Part shown: piece after piece, positions 33,163 through 41,723 of the stretch
How the letters are laid out: every line of letters starts with the position of its first letter
How positions within the stretch are numbered: position 1 is the first letter of the stretch
The notes under the pieces: generated by a model
What the model saw: only the letters and a program-made list of their open reading frames with translations
Databases searched by the model: none
What the model was told of the DNA's origin: nothing
Translations under genes and position numbers: made by a program
NCBI GenBank assembly: GCA_964607705.1
Contig: CAZSLI010000019.1
Location: forward strand, 1-45,899
Origin: CAZSLI01 sp964607705
GTDB lineage: Bacteria; Actinomycetota; Coriobacteriia; Anaerosomatales; PHET01
DNA: 45,899 nt
Direction of reading: 5' to 3'

Positions 33163-34911
33163 CTACTCCCCTGTACCTAGCACCTCGCCCACGCCTGAGT
33201 AGATGGCCCGGGCGACCCGGTCGGCCCACTGCGGATCGGAGAACGAGATCGTATCGGCACGCGACGCGTACGACCCGAGTGACACGCGCACCCACGTCGT
33301 CGACGGCCCACCGAAGATGCGGTCGGAGATGGCGCGCCCCGACTTGACCGGCGGCGCGACCTTGGTGAGCTGCGCGACCACCGAGCTGGCGATGACTGAG
33401 GCCTGAGATGCCGTGAGTGACGTGGCTGCCGAGGGGGCGACCACTGAGCGACCACCGTTGCCGGCGACATCGGCGGAGAGTCCGAGACTGAAGGTCGACG
33501 CAGCCGCGCGGGCAGCATTCTTGCGCGACGCATCGGTGGTGACGGTGTCGGCCGCGCTCCGGAGCACGACCACCGTCGCTCCCGACGCCTCGAAGAGCGA
33601 GCGGAGCCGACGGGCGACCTCAAGCGTCACGTCGGTCTTGCCGTCGGGCACCGGCGCTGGATCGAGCGTGATCGTGAGCCCCGTCATCAGGTACGGCTTC
33701 AATTGCGCGCTGCCGGGCCGAGGAGAAGCCACCTGCAGCCGAACGGTGTCACCCGTGCGGACGATGGCGCCGGGGGCCGGAGTCGACGACAGAACGGTGT
33801 CGCTCTCGACGTCGGAGATGACTGACTCGACGACGACCTCGAGACCCTTGCCCTCGAGCATGCCGGTGGCGAGCACCACACCGTTGCCCACGACGTCCGG
33901 CATCGTGAATTCTTCGTTGCCGGCCGAGACTATGAGCTGCACGACATCGCCCCGGCGCGCCTCTCCGCTCGGCGCCGGAGACTGAGACAGGACCTCGTCC
34001 GTCGGCTTGCCGCTGAACCTGCGCTCGGTGACCTCCGCCTCAAGACCCACTTCAGCCAGCTCGGTCTTGGCGAGGGCGAGCGATTCGCCGCGAACGTCGG
34101 GGACGGTCACTCGGCCCGACGAAGAAACCGCGATGGCGATGCCCGTGCCGACGACGATGACCGCCACAAGCGCTGCAAGCGCGATCCAGACCCATCGGGG
34201 TACGAGCGGTGGCCTCTCCGGGCGCTCACGGTCGAGCGCGGGCGGATGTAGCGGTTGATCCTCGTAGAAGCTCGTCACCTGTGCGGCGCCCGGTGTCGAG
34301 CGCAGTTCGTCGGGGGTCTCGATCGACGCGAAGAACGACGATCCGTCCTCATCAGTGTCGGCTTGTTGCGGCAGCGGTGTGACTACGGGCGCGTCGTGAG
34401 TGAGCACCGATCCATCGACCGCCTCATCGGCCGGTCGGGCCGGTTCTTCCTCAGTTGTCTCGCCGACCTGACCAGCCTGGGATGCCTCGGGCTGAGCGCC
34501 GTCGGCCTCGGCCTCTTCGGCAGCCGCGGCGCCATCGTGTGGCTCTTCACCGGGGGAGCGCGTGCGGAAGCGAGCAGCGGCGGCCTCGAACGCGGCGCGG
34601 ATATCGAGTGCGGTCGTGGGCGCAGGCTTCTCGGGCGCGCCCCCTTCGCCATCGCTCTCCGGCTGAACGGCGTCCTCGGACAGCGACTCGTCCTCGGCCA
34701 CGGGCTCGTCTTCGGCGGACGACCCGTCCTCCGGCGACTCGAGGGAGGCGTCAGCGGACGGGTCGGCTACGAGCTCGCTCTGTGCCGAGGACTCGTCGTC
34801 GAGACGGCGCCGCGGTTTGGGCGCGAAGCTATCAGCGTCAGGGCCGTGGGACAAAAGCGAGCTCAGGTCGAGCTGACCGGGTCCGGGCTTGTTTGTGGGT
34901 GTGTCATCCAT
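33163..34911 (-). CDS. Membrane PASTA protein with a degenerate amidase-like C-terminal domain
   Basis: A 582-residue protein. Residues 1-238 are acidic and low-complexity (cytoplasmic); a helix VWIALAALVAVIVVGTGIAI spans 241-262; two PASTA repeats follow (VPDVRGESLALAKTELAEVG from 269, MPDVVGNGVVLATGMLEGKG from 337). Residues ~406-578 look like Amidase_3 (LTITLDPAPVPDGKTDVTLE, VARRLRSLFEASGATVVVLR, SRKNAARAA), but the zinc ligands are missing: DPGHGG is DPAPVP, the E is absent, and the SIHAN segment reads GLSADV. It probably binds muropeptide rather than cutting it. Start at ATG 34911; the upstream frame is divergent-promoter DNA. Confidence 0.82.
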   Translation of the reverse strand: MDDTPTNKPGPGQLDLSSLLSHGPDADSFAPKPRRRLDDESSAQSELVADPSADASLESPEDGSSAEDEPVAEDESLSEDAVQPESDGEGGAPEKPAPTTALDIRAAFEAAAARFRTRSPGEEPHDGAAAAEEAEADGAQPEASQAGQVGETTEEEPARPADEAVDGSVLTHDAPVVTPLPQQADTDEDGSSFFASIETPDELRSTPGAAQVTSFYEDQPLHPPALDRERPERPPLVPRWVWIALAALVAVIVVGTGIAIAVSSSGRVTVPDVRGESLALAKTELAEVGLEAEVTERRFSGKPTDEVLSQSPAPSGEARRGDVVQLIVSAGNEEFTMPDVVGNGVVLATGMLEGKGLEVVVESVISDVESDTVLSSTPAPGAIVRTGDTVRLQVASPRPGSAQLKPYLMTGLTITLDPAPVPDGKTDVTLEVARRLRSLFEASGATVVVLRSAADTVTTDASRKNAARAAASTFSLGLSADVAGNGGRSVVAPSAATSLTASQASVIASSVVAQLTKVAPPVKSGRAISDRIFGGPSTTWVRVSLGSYASRADTISFSDPQWADRVARAIYSGVGEVLGTGE

Positions 34912-34939
34912 CGGTGTCACAGTGTAGCGGATGAATCGG

Positions 34940-34968
34940 TTGCGATTGCATGTTCTGGCAGGTATCCT
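34940..34968 (+). promoter_or_regulatory. Promoter for fmdB
   Basis: TTGCGA (34940-34945) and TATCCT (34963-34968) are 17 bases apart. A possible opposing -10 (TACACT at 34926-34921, minus) could give a near-leaderless PASTA transcript. Confidence 0.65.
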
Positions 34969-35014
34969 GCTTCCCCTGTCGGTACCCCACCAGGCATTCG
35001 AGAGGAGATGGACC

Positions 35015-35260
35015 ATGCCGGCGTACGACTACCGGTGCACCGCGTGCGACGAGCGATTCGAGGTCAACCGCGCGATGGGTTCGACCGGTCCCGAGTGCTG
35101 TCCCACGTGCGGATCCGAGGCCAAGCGCGTATTCACTCCGGTCGGAGTCGCGTTCAAGGGCTCGGGCTTCCACAACACGGACTACAAGGCGAAGCCGAAA
35201 CAAGAGGCCGCGCCGTGTCCGGCCAAGACCGACGGCAGTTGCGCCACCGCTTCTTCCTGA
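35015..35260 (+). CDS. FmdB-type zinc-ribbon protein
   Basis: An 81-residue protein beginning PAYDYRCTACDERFEVNRAM with a second pair CCPTCGS, forming the FmdB/CxxC regulatory zinc ribbon, then GVAFKGSGFHNTDYKAKPK, the standard tail. The function of these proteins is not established. ATG 35015 has GAGAGGAG upstream; it is a monocistronic transcript. Confidence 0.9.
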   Translation: MPAYDYRCTACDERFEVNRAMGSTGPECCPTCGSEAKRVFTPVGVAFKGSGFHNTDYKAKPKQEAAPCPAKTDGSCATASS

Positions 35261-35297
35261 GGCGTCTAGCGCGGCCGGTCGGCTGCCGAGAATGACC

Positions 35298-35330
35298 GAA
35301 GGCCCCGCGGATGGCGGGGCCTTCGTCGTT
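35298..35330 (+). terminator. Terminator after fmdB
   Basis: GAAGGCCCCGC pairs with GCGGGGCCTTC around GGATG and is followed by GTCGTTT. The symmetric stem could also act on glpX read-through. Confidence 0.8.
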
Positions 35331-35416
35331 TCGCGAGTGGTGCAGGCGGGGCAGGACTCGCGTCAGTACACATCGTTGCGGCGGTCGCACACGCGCCGCC
35401 GTGGGCGTGGGCCGCC

Positions 35417-36382
35417 CTAGTCCATCCGGACCCAGAACTTCTCGGCGCCGGTGCGATAGACCGTCTCGATGAAGCGGACGGTACCGCTCGAGTTGTCCAT
35501 CGCGATGGAGTGCGTGCGTGCGCCCTGGCCGAAGTACTTCACGCCGCGCAGCATCTCGCCGTCGGTGACGCCGGTGGCGATGAACGCCGCGTCGTCGGTG
35601 TTCACCAGGCAGTCCATCGTGAGCACGCCGTCGATGTCGCACATGCTCATCTGTTCGGCGCGCTCGCGCTCCTCGGCTGACCGGAAGCCGAAACGGCCCA
35701 TGAAGCAGCCGCCGATGCAGCGCATCGCGGTCGCGGCCAGCACGCCCTCCGGAGCTCCGCCGGCACCCATGTACAGGTGGATGCCGGTTCCTTCGATGGC
35801 CGTGGCCACAGCGCCGAAGACATCTCCGTCGCTGATCAAGCGGATGCGTGCGCCGGTGGCGCGCACCTCACGGATCATGTCGGCATGGCGGTCGCGGTCG
35901 AGGATGCACACGACGATGTCCTCGACGTTGCGCTTGAGCGCCTTTGCGACGTTGGTGACATTCTCAGTGGGGGTTGCGTCGATGTGGATGGCATCCGCCG
36001 CGTCGGGGCCGGTCGCGATCTTCCACATGTAAGTGTCAGGTGCGTGCAGCAGGCAGCCCTTGGGCGCGAAAGCGAGGACCGCGAGCGAGTTGGGCTGGCC
36101 GTAGGCGGTGAGGTTTGTGCCCTCAAGCGGGTCGACGGCGATGTCGATCTCCTCGCCGCCCTTGCCCACTTCCTCGCCGATGTAGAGCATCGGGGCCTCG
36201 TCGCGCTCACCCTCGCCGATGACGATGCGGCCCGAGATGTCGAGCTGGTCGAACGCCTTGCGCATGGCCTCAACGGCAGCAGCATCGGCCGCCATCTTGT
36301 CGCCCTTGCCCATCCATCGTCCGGCTGCGAGTGCAGCAGCTTCGGTGACTTCGAGCATCTCTACGATCCGCGTGTTGAGCAA
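35417..36382 (-). CDS. glpX: Class II fructose-1,6-bisphosphatase
   Basis: A 321-residue GlpX-type gluconeogenic phosphatase. Visible: VTEAAALAAGRWMGKGDKMA, GRIVIGEGERDEAPMLYIGE, IDIAVDPLEGTNLTAYGQPN, and GAGGAPEGVLAATAMRCIGG. The start is TTG with AAGGAGGGGG six bases upstream. It follows rsmB and ends the rsmB/fmt/def/priA group. Confidence 0.96.
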   Translation of the reverse strand: MLNTRIVEMLEVTEAAALAAGRWMGKGDKMAADAAAVEAMRKAFDQLDISGRIVIGEGERDEAPMLYIGEEVGKGGEEIDIAVDPLEGTNLTAYGQPNSLAVLAFAPKGCLLHAPDTYMWKIATGPDAADAIHIDATPTENVTNVAKALKRNVEDIVVCILDRDRHADMIREVRATGARIRLISDGDVFGAVATAIEGTGIHLYMGAGGAPEGVLAATAMRCIGGCFMGRFGFRSAEERERAEQMSMCDIDGVLTMDCLVNTDDAAFIATGVTDGEMLRGVKYFGQGARTHSIAMDNSSGTVRFIETVYRTGAEKFWVRMD

Positions 36383-36421
36383 CGGATGCCCCCTCCTTGG
36401 TCGCGCCGGGACTCTCCCCGA

Positions 36422-37780
36422 CTAGCCGCGCACGAGGCGCGCTACGAAATGTCCGTCCGGGCCACCCGGTTCGGGCAGCGACTGGAACCACCCCTCGGCG
36501 GTGACGAAGTGGCGCCACTCCTCGGGAACGTCCTCGGCAAGACGAGCGGTCGAGAACGAAGAACCCGCAGGTGACGCGAGGAACCCCTCGACTACGTCCT
36601 CGTTCTCCTGACGGGCGATTGTGCACGTGGAGTACACCACGAAACCTCCGGGCTTAACAAGCGAGGACGCCCGCTCGAGCAGGCGGCTGCCGAGAGCCGC
36701 AAGCGACTCGACCTCCCCCGGCTGTGCCCGCCAGCGGCGGTCGGGATGCCTGCGCAGCGTACCGAGACCCGAGCATGGCGCGTCGACCAGGACGACGTCC
36801 GCGGACTCCGGCTCGATGCCGTTCTCGGAGAGGTCAGCGGTGGCGTCGGCTGTTACGGTGCGCAGGCAGCGCGCGCCCACCTTCTCGGCGAGTGCTGCGA
36901 GGCGTTCGAGCTTGAAGCCGTGGACGTCGACCGCGATCACCTCGGCTTCGCCGCCTTGGGCCTCGGCCATCCCCGCCAGCAGGACGGACTTCGTCCCGCG
37001 TCCTGCACCGATCTCCACGATGCGCATGCCGGGCTCAGGTCGGACGGCCTGGACGGCGAGCTGCGCACCTGCGTCCATGACGAGCACGCGGCCGTCGCTC
37101 ACCGCCGAGGACCTCCGAGCAGCCGACGGTTCTCCGGCGACCATGCAGCCATCGAGCGGGCACTCGGCCGGCCACACGCCGTCAGCCACGAGGACCTGCA
37201 GGGCGGACTCGATGTCTCCCAGGTACGGCAGGTGAGCCATGAAGAGCGGCGCCGGCTCATTGTCGGCGGCCATGATGCTCGCTGCCTGCTCGCGGCCCCG
37301 CTCTGCGATCCAGAGGTCTGCAAGCCAACGCGGGTGTCCGTACAGGCGGGCCAGCGCTTCGTCGTCGGCTTCCGGATCGCCCCACGGGAACGATTCGGCG
37401 TGGGTGGCCAACTTGCGCAGGACGGCATTGGCCAGGCCGGACGCCTTGGGTGCGACCGCTCGAACGAGCTCGACGCCCTCGTTGACGGCCGCACGGGCCG
37501 GCGTGCGCATGAAGAGCAGCTCGTAGGCGGTCAGAGCGAGCGCGTCCAGGACTCGGTTCTCGATGCGCTCAGGACGATCGACGAAGCGCGTGACGGCCTC
37601 ATCGAGGGTTCCTCGGCTGGCGATGGCGCCGTAGGCGAGACGGGTCGCGAAGGCGGCGTCGCGGGGGTCGAGCGAGAGTGGATCCAGCACGGCGTCCAGG
37701 GTCTCGTGCGCGTAGGCGACACGCTCTCGGACTCTGGTGAGGACCTCGAGGGCCGCGAGCCGGGATGCCGAGGCCCCCAT
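36422..37780 (-). CDS. rsmB: 16S rRNA (cytosine967-C5)-methyltransferase RsmB
   Basis: A 452-residue protein: an N-terminal NusB-like RNA-binding domain (SRLAALEVLTRVRERVAYAH), then a methyltransferase with MRIVEIGAGRGTKSVLLAGM, the catalytic Cys region VLVDAPCSGLGTLRRHPDRR, and FVVYSTCTIARQENEDVVEG. ATG 37780 overlaps the fmt stop (TGATG). fmt-rsmB is a common pairing. Confidence 0.95.
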   Translation of the reverse strand: MGASASRLAALEVLTRVRERVAYAHETLDAVLDPLSLDPRDAAFATRLAYGAIASRGTLDEAVTRFVDRPERIENRVLDALALTAYELLFMRTPARAAVNEGVELVRAVAPKASGLANAVLRKLATHAESFPWGDPEADDEALARLYGHPRWLADLWIAERGREQAASIMAADNEPAPLFMAHLPYLGDIESALQVLVADGVWPAECPLDGCMVAGEPSAARRSSAVSDGRVLVMDAGAQLAVQAVRPEPGMRIVEIGAGRGTKSVLLAGMAEAQGGEAEVIAVDVHGFKLERLAALAEKVGARCLRTVTADATADLSENGIEPESADVVLVDAPCSGLGTLRRHPDRRWRAQPGEVESLAALGSRLLERASSLVKPGGFVVYSTCTIARQENEDVVEGFLASPAGSSFSTARLAEDVPEEWRHFVTAEGWFQSLPEPGGPDGHFVARLVRG

Positions 37781-38700
37781 CAGCAACCGCTCCACGTCGC
37801 GTCGTCTCCGAGCCGCAGGCCCCGGGCCCAATCACAACCAGCCATAGCACTCTTTCCGTCAGGCTTAAGGGACAGGATCTCGAGCGCGCCGTCAGCGAAG
37901 CCTGTCAGCAGCGCACGTTTGGTGCAGCGTACGGCCCCGGGCGCCGCGGGTTCGACGGACACCCTCGCATCCAGCACGGTGACAGGTCTTGCGCCGATGC
38001 ACGCGCGGGCAGGTGCCTGCGCGCTGCTGGCGCGGATGCGTCGCAACGCGTCCTCGGCGGTGAGCGTCGGCTCGAGGGCCACATCCGACTTGGCGATCTT
38101 GTCGGCATAGGTCACAAGGGACTCGTCCTGCTCGGTCCACTGGCAGGAGCCATCGGCTATCGAAGGCAGGGTCCGGATGAGCAGTTGCGCCCCGAGGGTG
38201 GCAAGCTCACCGGTGAGCGTCTCGGTCGACTTGCCGTCGGCACAAGTGGAAGTGGTCGCGCAGAAGGGGCCGGTATCCAAGCCCTCCTCCATGCGCATGA
38301 TCGAGACGCCGAGGACGTCGTCTCCCGCGAGTATCGCTCGCTGGATGGGAGCGGCGCCGCGCCAGCGAGGCAGTAGCGATGCGTGCACGTTGATGGCGCC
38401 GACGCGCGCCGATTCGAGCACCGGCAGCGGCAGGATGAGCCCGTACGCCGCGACTATGATGGCGTCAGCGGCCAGCGACCGCAGCGCCTGCTGCTCGTCG
38501 GCATCCCGCAGCGTTCGAGGCTGGCGGACGGCGATGCCGAGATCCTCGGCAGCCTGCTTGACCGGTGAAGGGCGGAGTCGCCCGCCGCGACCGGAGGCGG
38601 CGTCCGGGCGCGTGTAGACCGCCACGACGTCGTGCTCGGCGGCCAATGCGAGGAGGCTGGGCACGGCGAACTCGGGCGTGCCCATGAAGACGACGCGCAA
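37780..38700 (-). CDS. fmt: Methionyl-tRNA formyltransferase
   Basis: A 306-residue enzyme formylating initiator Met-tRNA. It starts RVVFMGTPEFAVPSLLALA and has AINVHASLLPRWRGAAPIQR with the catalytic Asn/His, then the C-terminal OB fold. I choose TTG 38700: GGAGGGGGAGCC is properly spaced and it gives the standard N-terminus. An in-frame GTG at 38724 lacks a ribosome-binding site. Confidence 0.94.
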   Translation of the reverse strand: MRVVFMGTPEFAVPSLLALAAEHDVVAVYTRPDAASGRGGRLRPSPVKQAAEDLGIAVRQPRTLRDADEQQALRSLAADAIIVAAYGLILPLPVLESARVGAINVHASLLPRWRGAAPIQRAILAGDDVLGVSIMRMEEGLDTGPFCATTSTCADGKSTETLTGELATLGAQLLIRTLPSIADGSCQWTEQDESLVTYADKIAKSDVALEPTLTAEDALRRIRASSAQAPARACIGARPVTVLDARVSVEPAAPGAVRCTKRALLTGFADGALEILSLKPDGKSAMAGCDWARGLRLGDDATWSGC

Positions 38701-38725
38701 GGCTCCCCCTCCCCGGTTCGCCACT

Positions 38726-39247
38726 CTAGATGCTGGTCTCGCCGGGCTTAGCGCCCTTCTCGACCGCTTCGAGATAGCGCCGAAGAGCCGCCTTGCGCTC
38801 CTCGGGTGTCGCGCGGTCGATGATGAGGTGACCCTCGAGATGATCGCATTCGTGCTGGAGCATACGGGCCATGAGGCCGTCGGCCTTGATCCGGACCGCC
38901 TGGCCGTCGAGCGTTTGGGCCTCGCAGGTCACTTCGCACGCCCGCTCGATGGGAACCGAGATGCCCGGAAGCGAGAGGCAACCCTCGTCATCGACCTCGC
39001 ACGCCTCGCTCATCTCGGTGATGCGCGGATTGCACAGCGCCATGAGGCCGGTGCCGTCGTCGGACAGGTCGAAGACGATGAACCGCTTCATGACGCCGAT
39101 CTGGGGAGCGGCCAACCCGATGCCGGGCGCCTCGTACATCATCCGCGCCATGCGCTCGGCCAGGGAACGGAGCCCCTCGTCGGTAGCAGGGTCGACCTCG
39201 CAAGACGGCGTCGACAGGGCAGGATTGGGGTGAGCAAGGATATCCAT
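38726..39247 (-). CDS. def: Peptide deformylase
   Basis: A 173-residue metalloenzyme removing the N-formyl group. All three motifs are intact: GIGLAAPQIG, DDEGCLSLPGISVPIERA and MLQHECDHLEGHLIIDRA (Cys and two His bind the metal). AGGAAG precedes the ATG. The priA-def-fmt-rsmB order is typical of Gram-positives. Confidence 0.97.
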   Translation of the reverse strand: MDILAHPNPALSTPSCEVDPATDEGLRSLAERMARMMYEAPGIGLAAPQIGVMKRFIVFDLSDDGTGLMALCNPRITEMSEACEVDDEGCLSLPGISVPIERACEVTCEAQTLDGQAVRIKADGLMARMLQHECDHLEGHLIIDRATPEERKAALRRYLEAVEKGAKPGETSI

Positions 39248-39369
39248 CGCAACTTCCTGGTTGGCTGTCAGTTCACGCGGCCCTTGAGCCGCAGGGAGGA
39301 TCCATCGGTACAGGAGATGATACCAGCGAATAGCGCGCCTCTCACGGCAGGAAGCCGCCAGGTGGCGAC

Positions 39370-41613
39370 TTAGAGTAGGTCCGCGGGGTCGACGTCAGCC
39401 GCGACCGCAACTCCGTCCACGGGAGTCACCTCTGAGAGCGCCTCGCCGAGGAGCCTCGAGATCGCTGCATCTTCGGGCGCTTTCACCAGCAGGTGCCAGC
39501 GCCAGATGCCCTTGAGTTTCGAGAGTGGCGCGGGTGACGGTCCGAGCAGCTTCCACTCCTCGGGCAGATGCGCCTGGACCGCGTTCGCCACGACTTCCGA
39601 CTGCTTCGCAACGGCCTGCTTGTCCTTACCCCAGATGAGCACGTTCGCCAACCGGCCGTAGGGCGGATAGCCAAGCTCGCAACGCATGGCGGCATCCTGG
39701 CCGTAGAAGGTCTCCGGGTCGTGCGCCGCGACCGCAGCGATAGCGGGATGATCGGGCCAGTAGGTCTGCACGACAACCGTACCCTCACGCTCGCCGCGGC
39801 CGGCGCGTCCTGCCACCTGCTCGAGCAGCTGGTAGGTGCGCTCGCCCGCCCTGAAGTCAGGCAGGTTGAGTGTGATGTCCGCGGCTATCACGCCGACGAG
39901 CGTGACCTCGGGATAGTCGAGCCCCTTGGCGATCATCTGCGTGCCGAGAAGCACGCCCGATTCGAGTTGCTCGAAGCTCGCCAGCAGGCGCTCGTGCGCA
40001 CCCTTGCCTTTGGTCGTGTCGGCGTCCATGCGCACGACGGGCCAGTCGGGCAGCGCGGCCTCGAGCTCGGATTCGACCCGCTGCGTTCCGGCTCCGAACT
40101 GCCGCAGGTACGGACTATCGCAGCGGGGGCACGTAGCCGGAACGGCCCGCGTGGAACCGCAGTGGTGGCACATGAGCCGGTCGCCGACCTCGTGGTACGT
40201 GAGAGACGTCGTGCACGAGTCGCAGCGCGGCACGAATCCGCACTCCCGACAGAGCAGGAAGGAGGCGAATCCTCGGCGGTTGAGGAACAGCACCGCCTTC
40301 TCGCCGCGGGCGCGCACCTGCTCGAGCCCCTCAAGGAGCGGACGCGAGAACATCGAGCGATGGCCCGCCGAGAACTCGGCCGCCATGTCGACGACCGTCA
40401 CCGGAGGCAGCGGACGGCCAGTGACACGATCGGGCAGTGGGACGAGCGTCCACTCCCCCGTCTCGCAGCGCCGACGGGTCTCCATCGACAGGCTCGCACT
40501 GCCGAGGACCAGTGTCGCCCCGTGAAGCGCCGCGAGATGTGCTGCGACGTCGCGAGCGTGGTAGCGGGGAGCGGAGCCCTGCTTGTAACTCGATTCATGC
40601 TCCTCATCGATGACGATGAGCCCCAGGTCTTTGAGCGGTGCGAAGAGCGCTGAGCGGGCGCCTACGACGATCCGTGCGGAACCGTTGCGCACGAGATCCC
40701 ACTGGTCGAAACGCTCGCCTGCAGAGAGACGCGAATGCAGGACTGCGACGTCGTCGCCGAAGCGGCTACGGAATCGACCCACCGTCTGGGGCGTGAGCGA
40801 GATCTCGGGGACCAGCACGCAGGCGGTGCGACCGACAGCAAGCGTCTGCTCGATCGCGCGGAGGAAGACCTCCGTCTTGCCTGAGCCCGTGACCCCGTCA
40901 AGCGCCACCACGCCGCCGCCGGCGGCGTCAGACGCGGCGATGGCATCCAGGGCGTGTCGCTGACCTGGCGTGAGTCGTTCATGCCGAGGCGCACTGCGCT
41001 CGCCTACACGTGCCTCGCGGTGACGGCGCCGATGCTCGACGCAGACCGCACCAGCAGCAGACAGCGTTTTGAGCGCGCCGTCGACAGAGCCGAGGTCTGC
41101 CGCAAGCTCCGCGACGCGTACCGGACCGCTCGAAAGCGCGTCGAGCACCGCTCGTTGCAGCGTGGCGTTAGCGCGTGGCCGGAACTCACGCCCCGACTTG
41201 GTGAGCAGCGCCCAGCGGTCGTCGACTGCACCGACACCCGCACGCCGCAGCGCCCATCCCTCGGCGCCGTCCTCCGCGAACACCTTAACTGCGCGTGGCG
41301 TCCCGCCGGGCGGCGTGAAGAGCTTCACGGCCTCGGACAGCGGACACAGGTACTCGTCCGCTATCCAGCGGGCTGTCTCCGCCGCCTCAGCCGAGAAGAA
41401 CGGACCGTCGAGCACCGCAACGAGGGGCTTGAGTGTCTCGTAGGGGCTGGAGTCGGCAATGCCCACAACGTAGCCGACGGCCGGACGGTGGGCGAAGTCG
41501 ACGAGAACGCACGTGCCTACTTCCACACCGTCGGCGTCCTCGGGAACGAGGTAGTCGAAGTGCGTGGCGAGAGCACGTGTGGGAACGTCCACGATGACGT
41601 TGGCGACGCGCAC
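39370..41613 (-). CDS. priA: Primosomal protein N' (PriA helicase)
   Basis: A 747-residue replication-restart helicase. The N-terminal 3'-end-binding domain starts VRVANVIVDVPTRALATHFD; Walker A is LDGVTGSGKTEVFLRAIEQT, Walker B LIVIDEEHESSYKQGSAP. A zinc-binding region has CRECGFVPRCDSCT and CHHCGSTRAVPATCPRCD; motif VI is QVAGRAGRGEREGTVVVQTY. I start at GTG 41613 with GGAAGG upstream because the longer frame would run through the metK terminator hairpin. Confidence 0.93.
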   Translation of the reverse strand: MRVANVIVDVPTRALATHFDYLVPEDADGVEVGTCVLVDFAHRPAVGYVVGIADSSPYETLKPLVAVLDGPFFSAEAAETARWIADEYLCPLSEAVKLFTPPGGTPRAVKVFAEDGAEGWALRRAGVGAVDDRWALLTKSGREFRPRANATLQRAVLDALSSGPVRVAELAADLGSVDGALKTLSAAGAVCVEHRRRHREARVGERSAPRHERLTPGQRHALDAIAASDAAGGGVVALDGVTGSGKTEVFLRAIEQTLAVGRTACVLVPEISLTPQTVGRFRSRFGDDVAVLHSRLSAGERFDQWDLVRNGSARIVVGARSALFAPLKDLGLIVIDEEHESSYKQGSAPRYHARDVAAHLAALHGATLVLGSASLSMETRRRCETGEWTLVPLPDRVTGRPLPPVTVVDMAAEFSAGHRSMFSRPLLEGLEQVRARGEKAVLFLNRRGFASFLLCRECGFVPRCDSCTTSLTYHEVGDRLMCHHCGSTRAVPATCPRCDSPYLRQFGAGTQRVESELEAALPDWPVVRMDADTTKGKGAHERLLASFEQLESGVLLGTQMIAKGLDYPEVTLVGVIAADITLNLPDFRAGERTYQLLEQVAGRAGRGEREGTVVVQTYWPDHPAIAAVAAHDPETFYGQDAAMRCELGYPPYGRLANVLIWGKDKQAVAKQSEVVANAVQAHLPEEWKLLGPSPAPLSKLKGIWRWHLLVKAPEDAAISRLLGEALSEVTPVDGVAVAADVDPADLL

Positions 41614-41667
41614 GGTGTCCTTCCGGTCGGCAGACTCGTCCCCTGGGGAGATGTCTTGCAGCATAGC

Positions 41668-41705
41668 GAAGGCCGCCGACATCGGGTGCAACGTCGGCGG
41701 CCTTC
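41668..41705 (-). terminator. Terminator after metK
   Basis: A 13-bp perfect stem (GAAGGCCGCCGAC / GTCGGCGGCCTTC) with a 12-base loop, 19 bases past the metK stop. There is no long T-run, but the stem is very stable. Confidence 0.65.
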
Positions 41706-41723
41706 GGTGGGTCGAGTGAACCG

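Noticed and set aside
41614..41691. A longer N-terminus for PriA
   Set aside because: It passes through the metK terminator hairpin; GTG 41613 gives the standard N-terminus.
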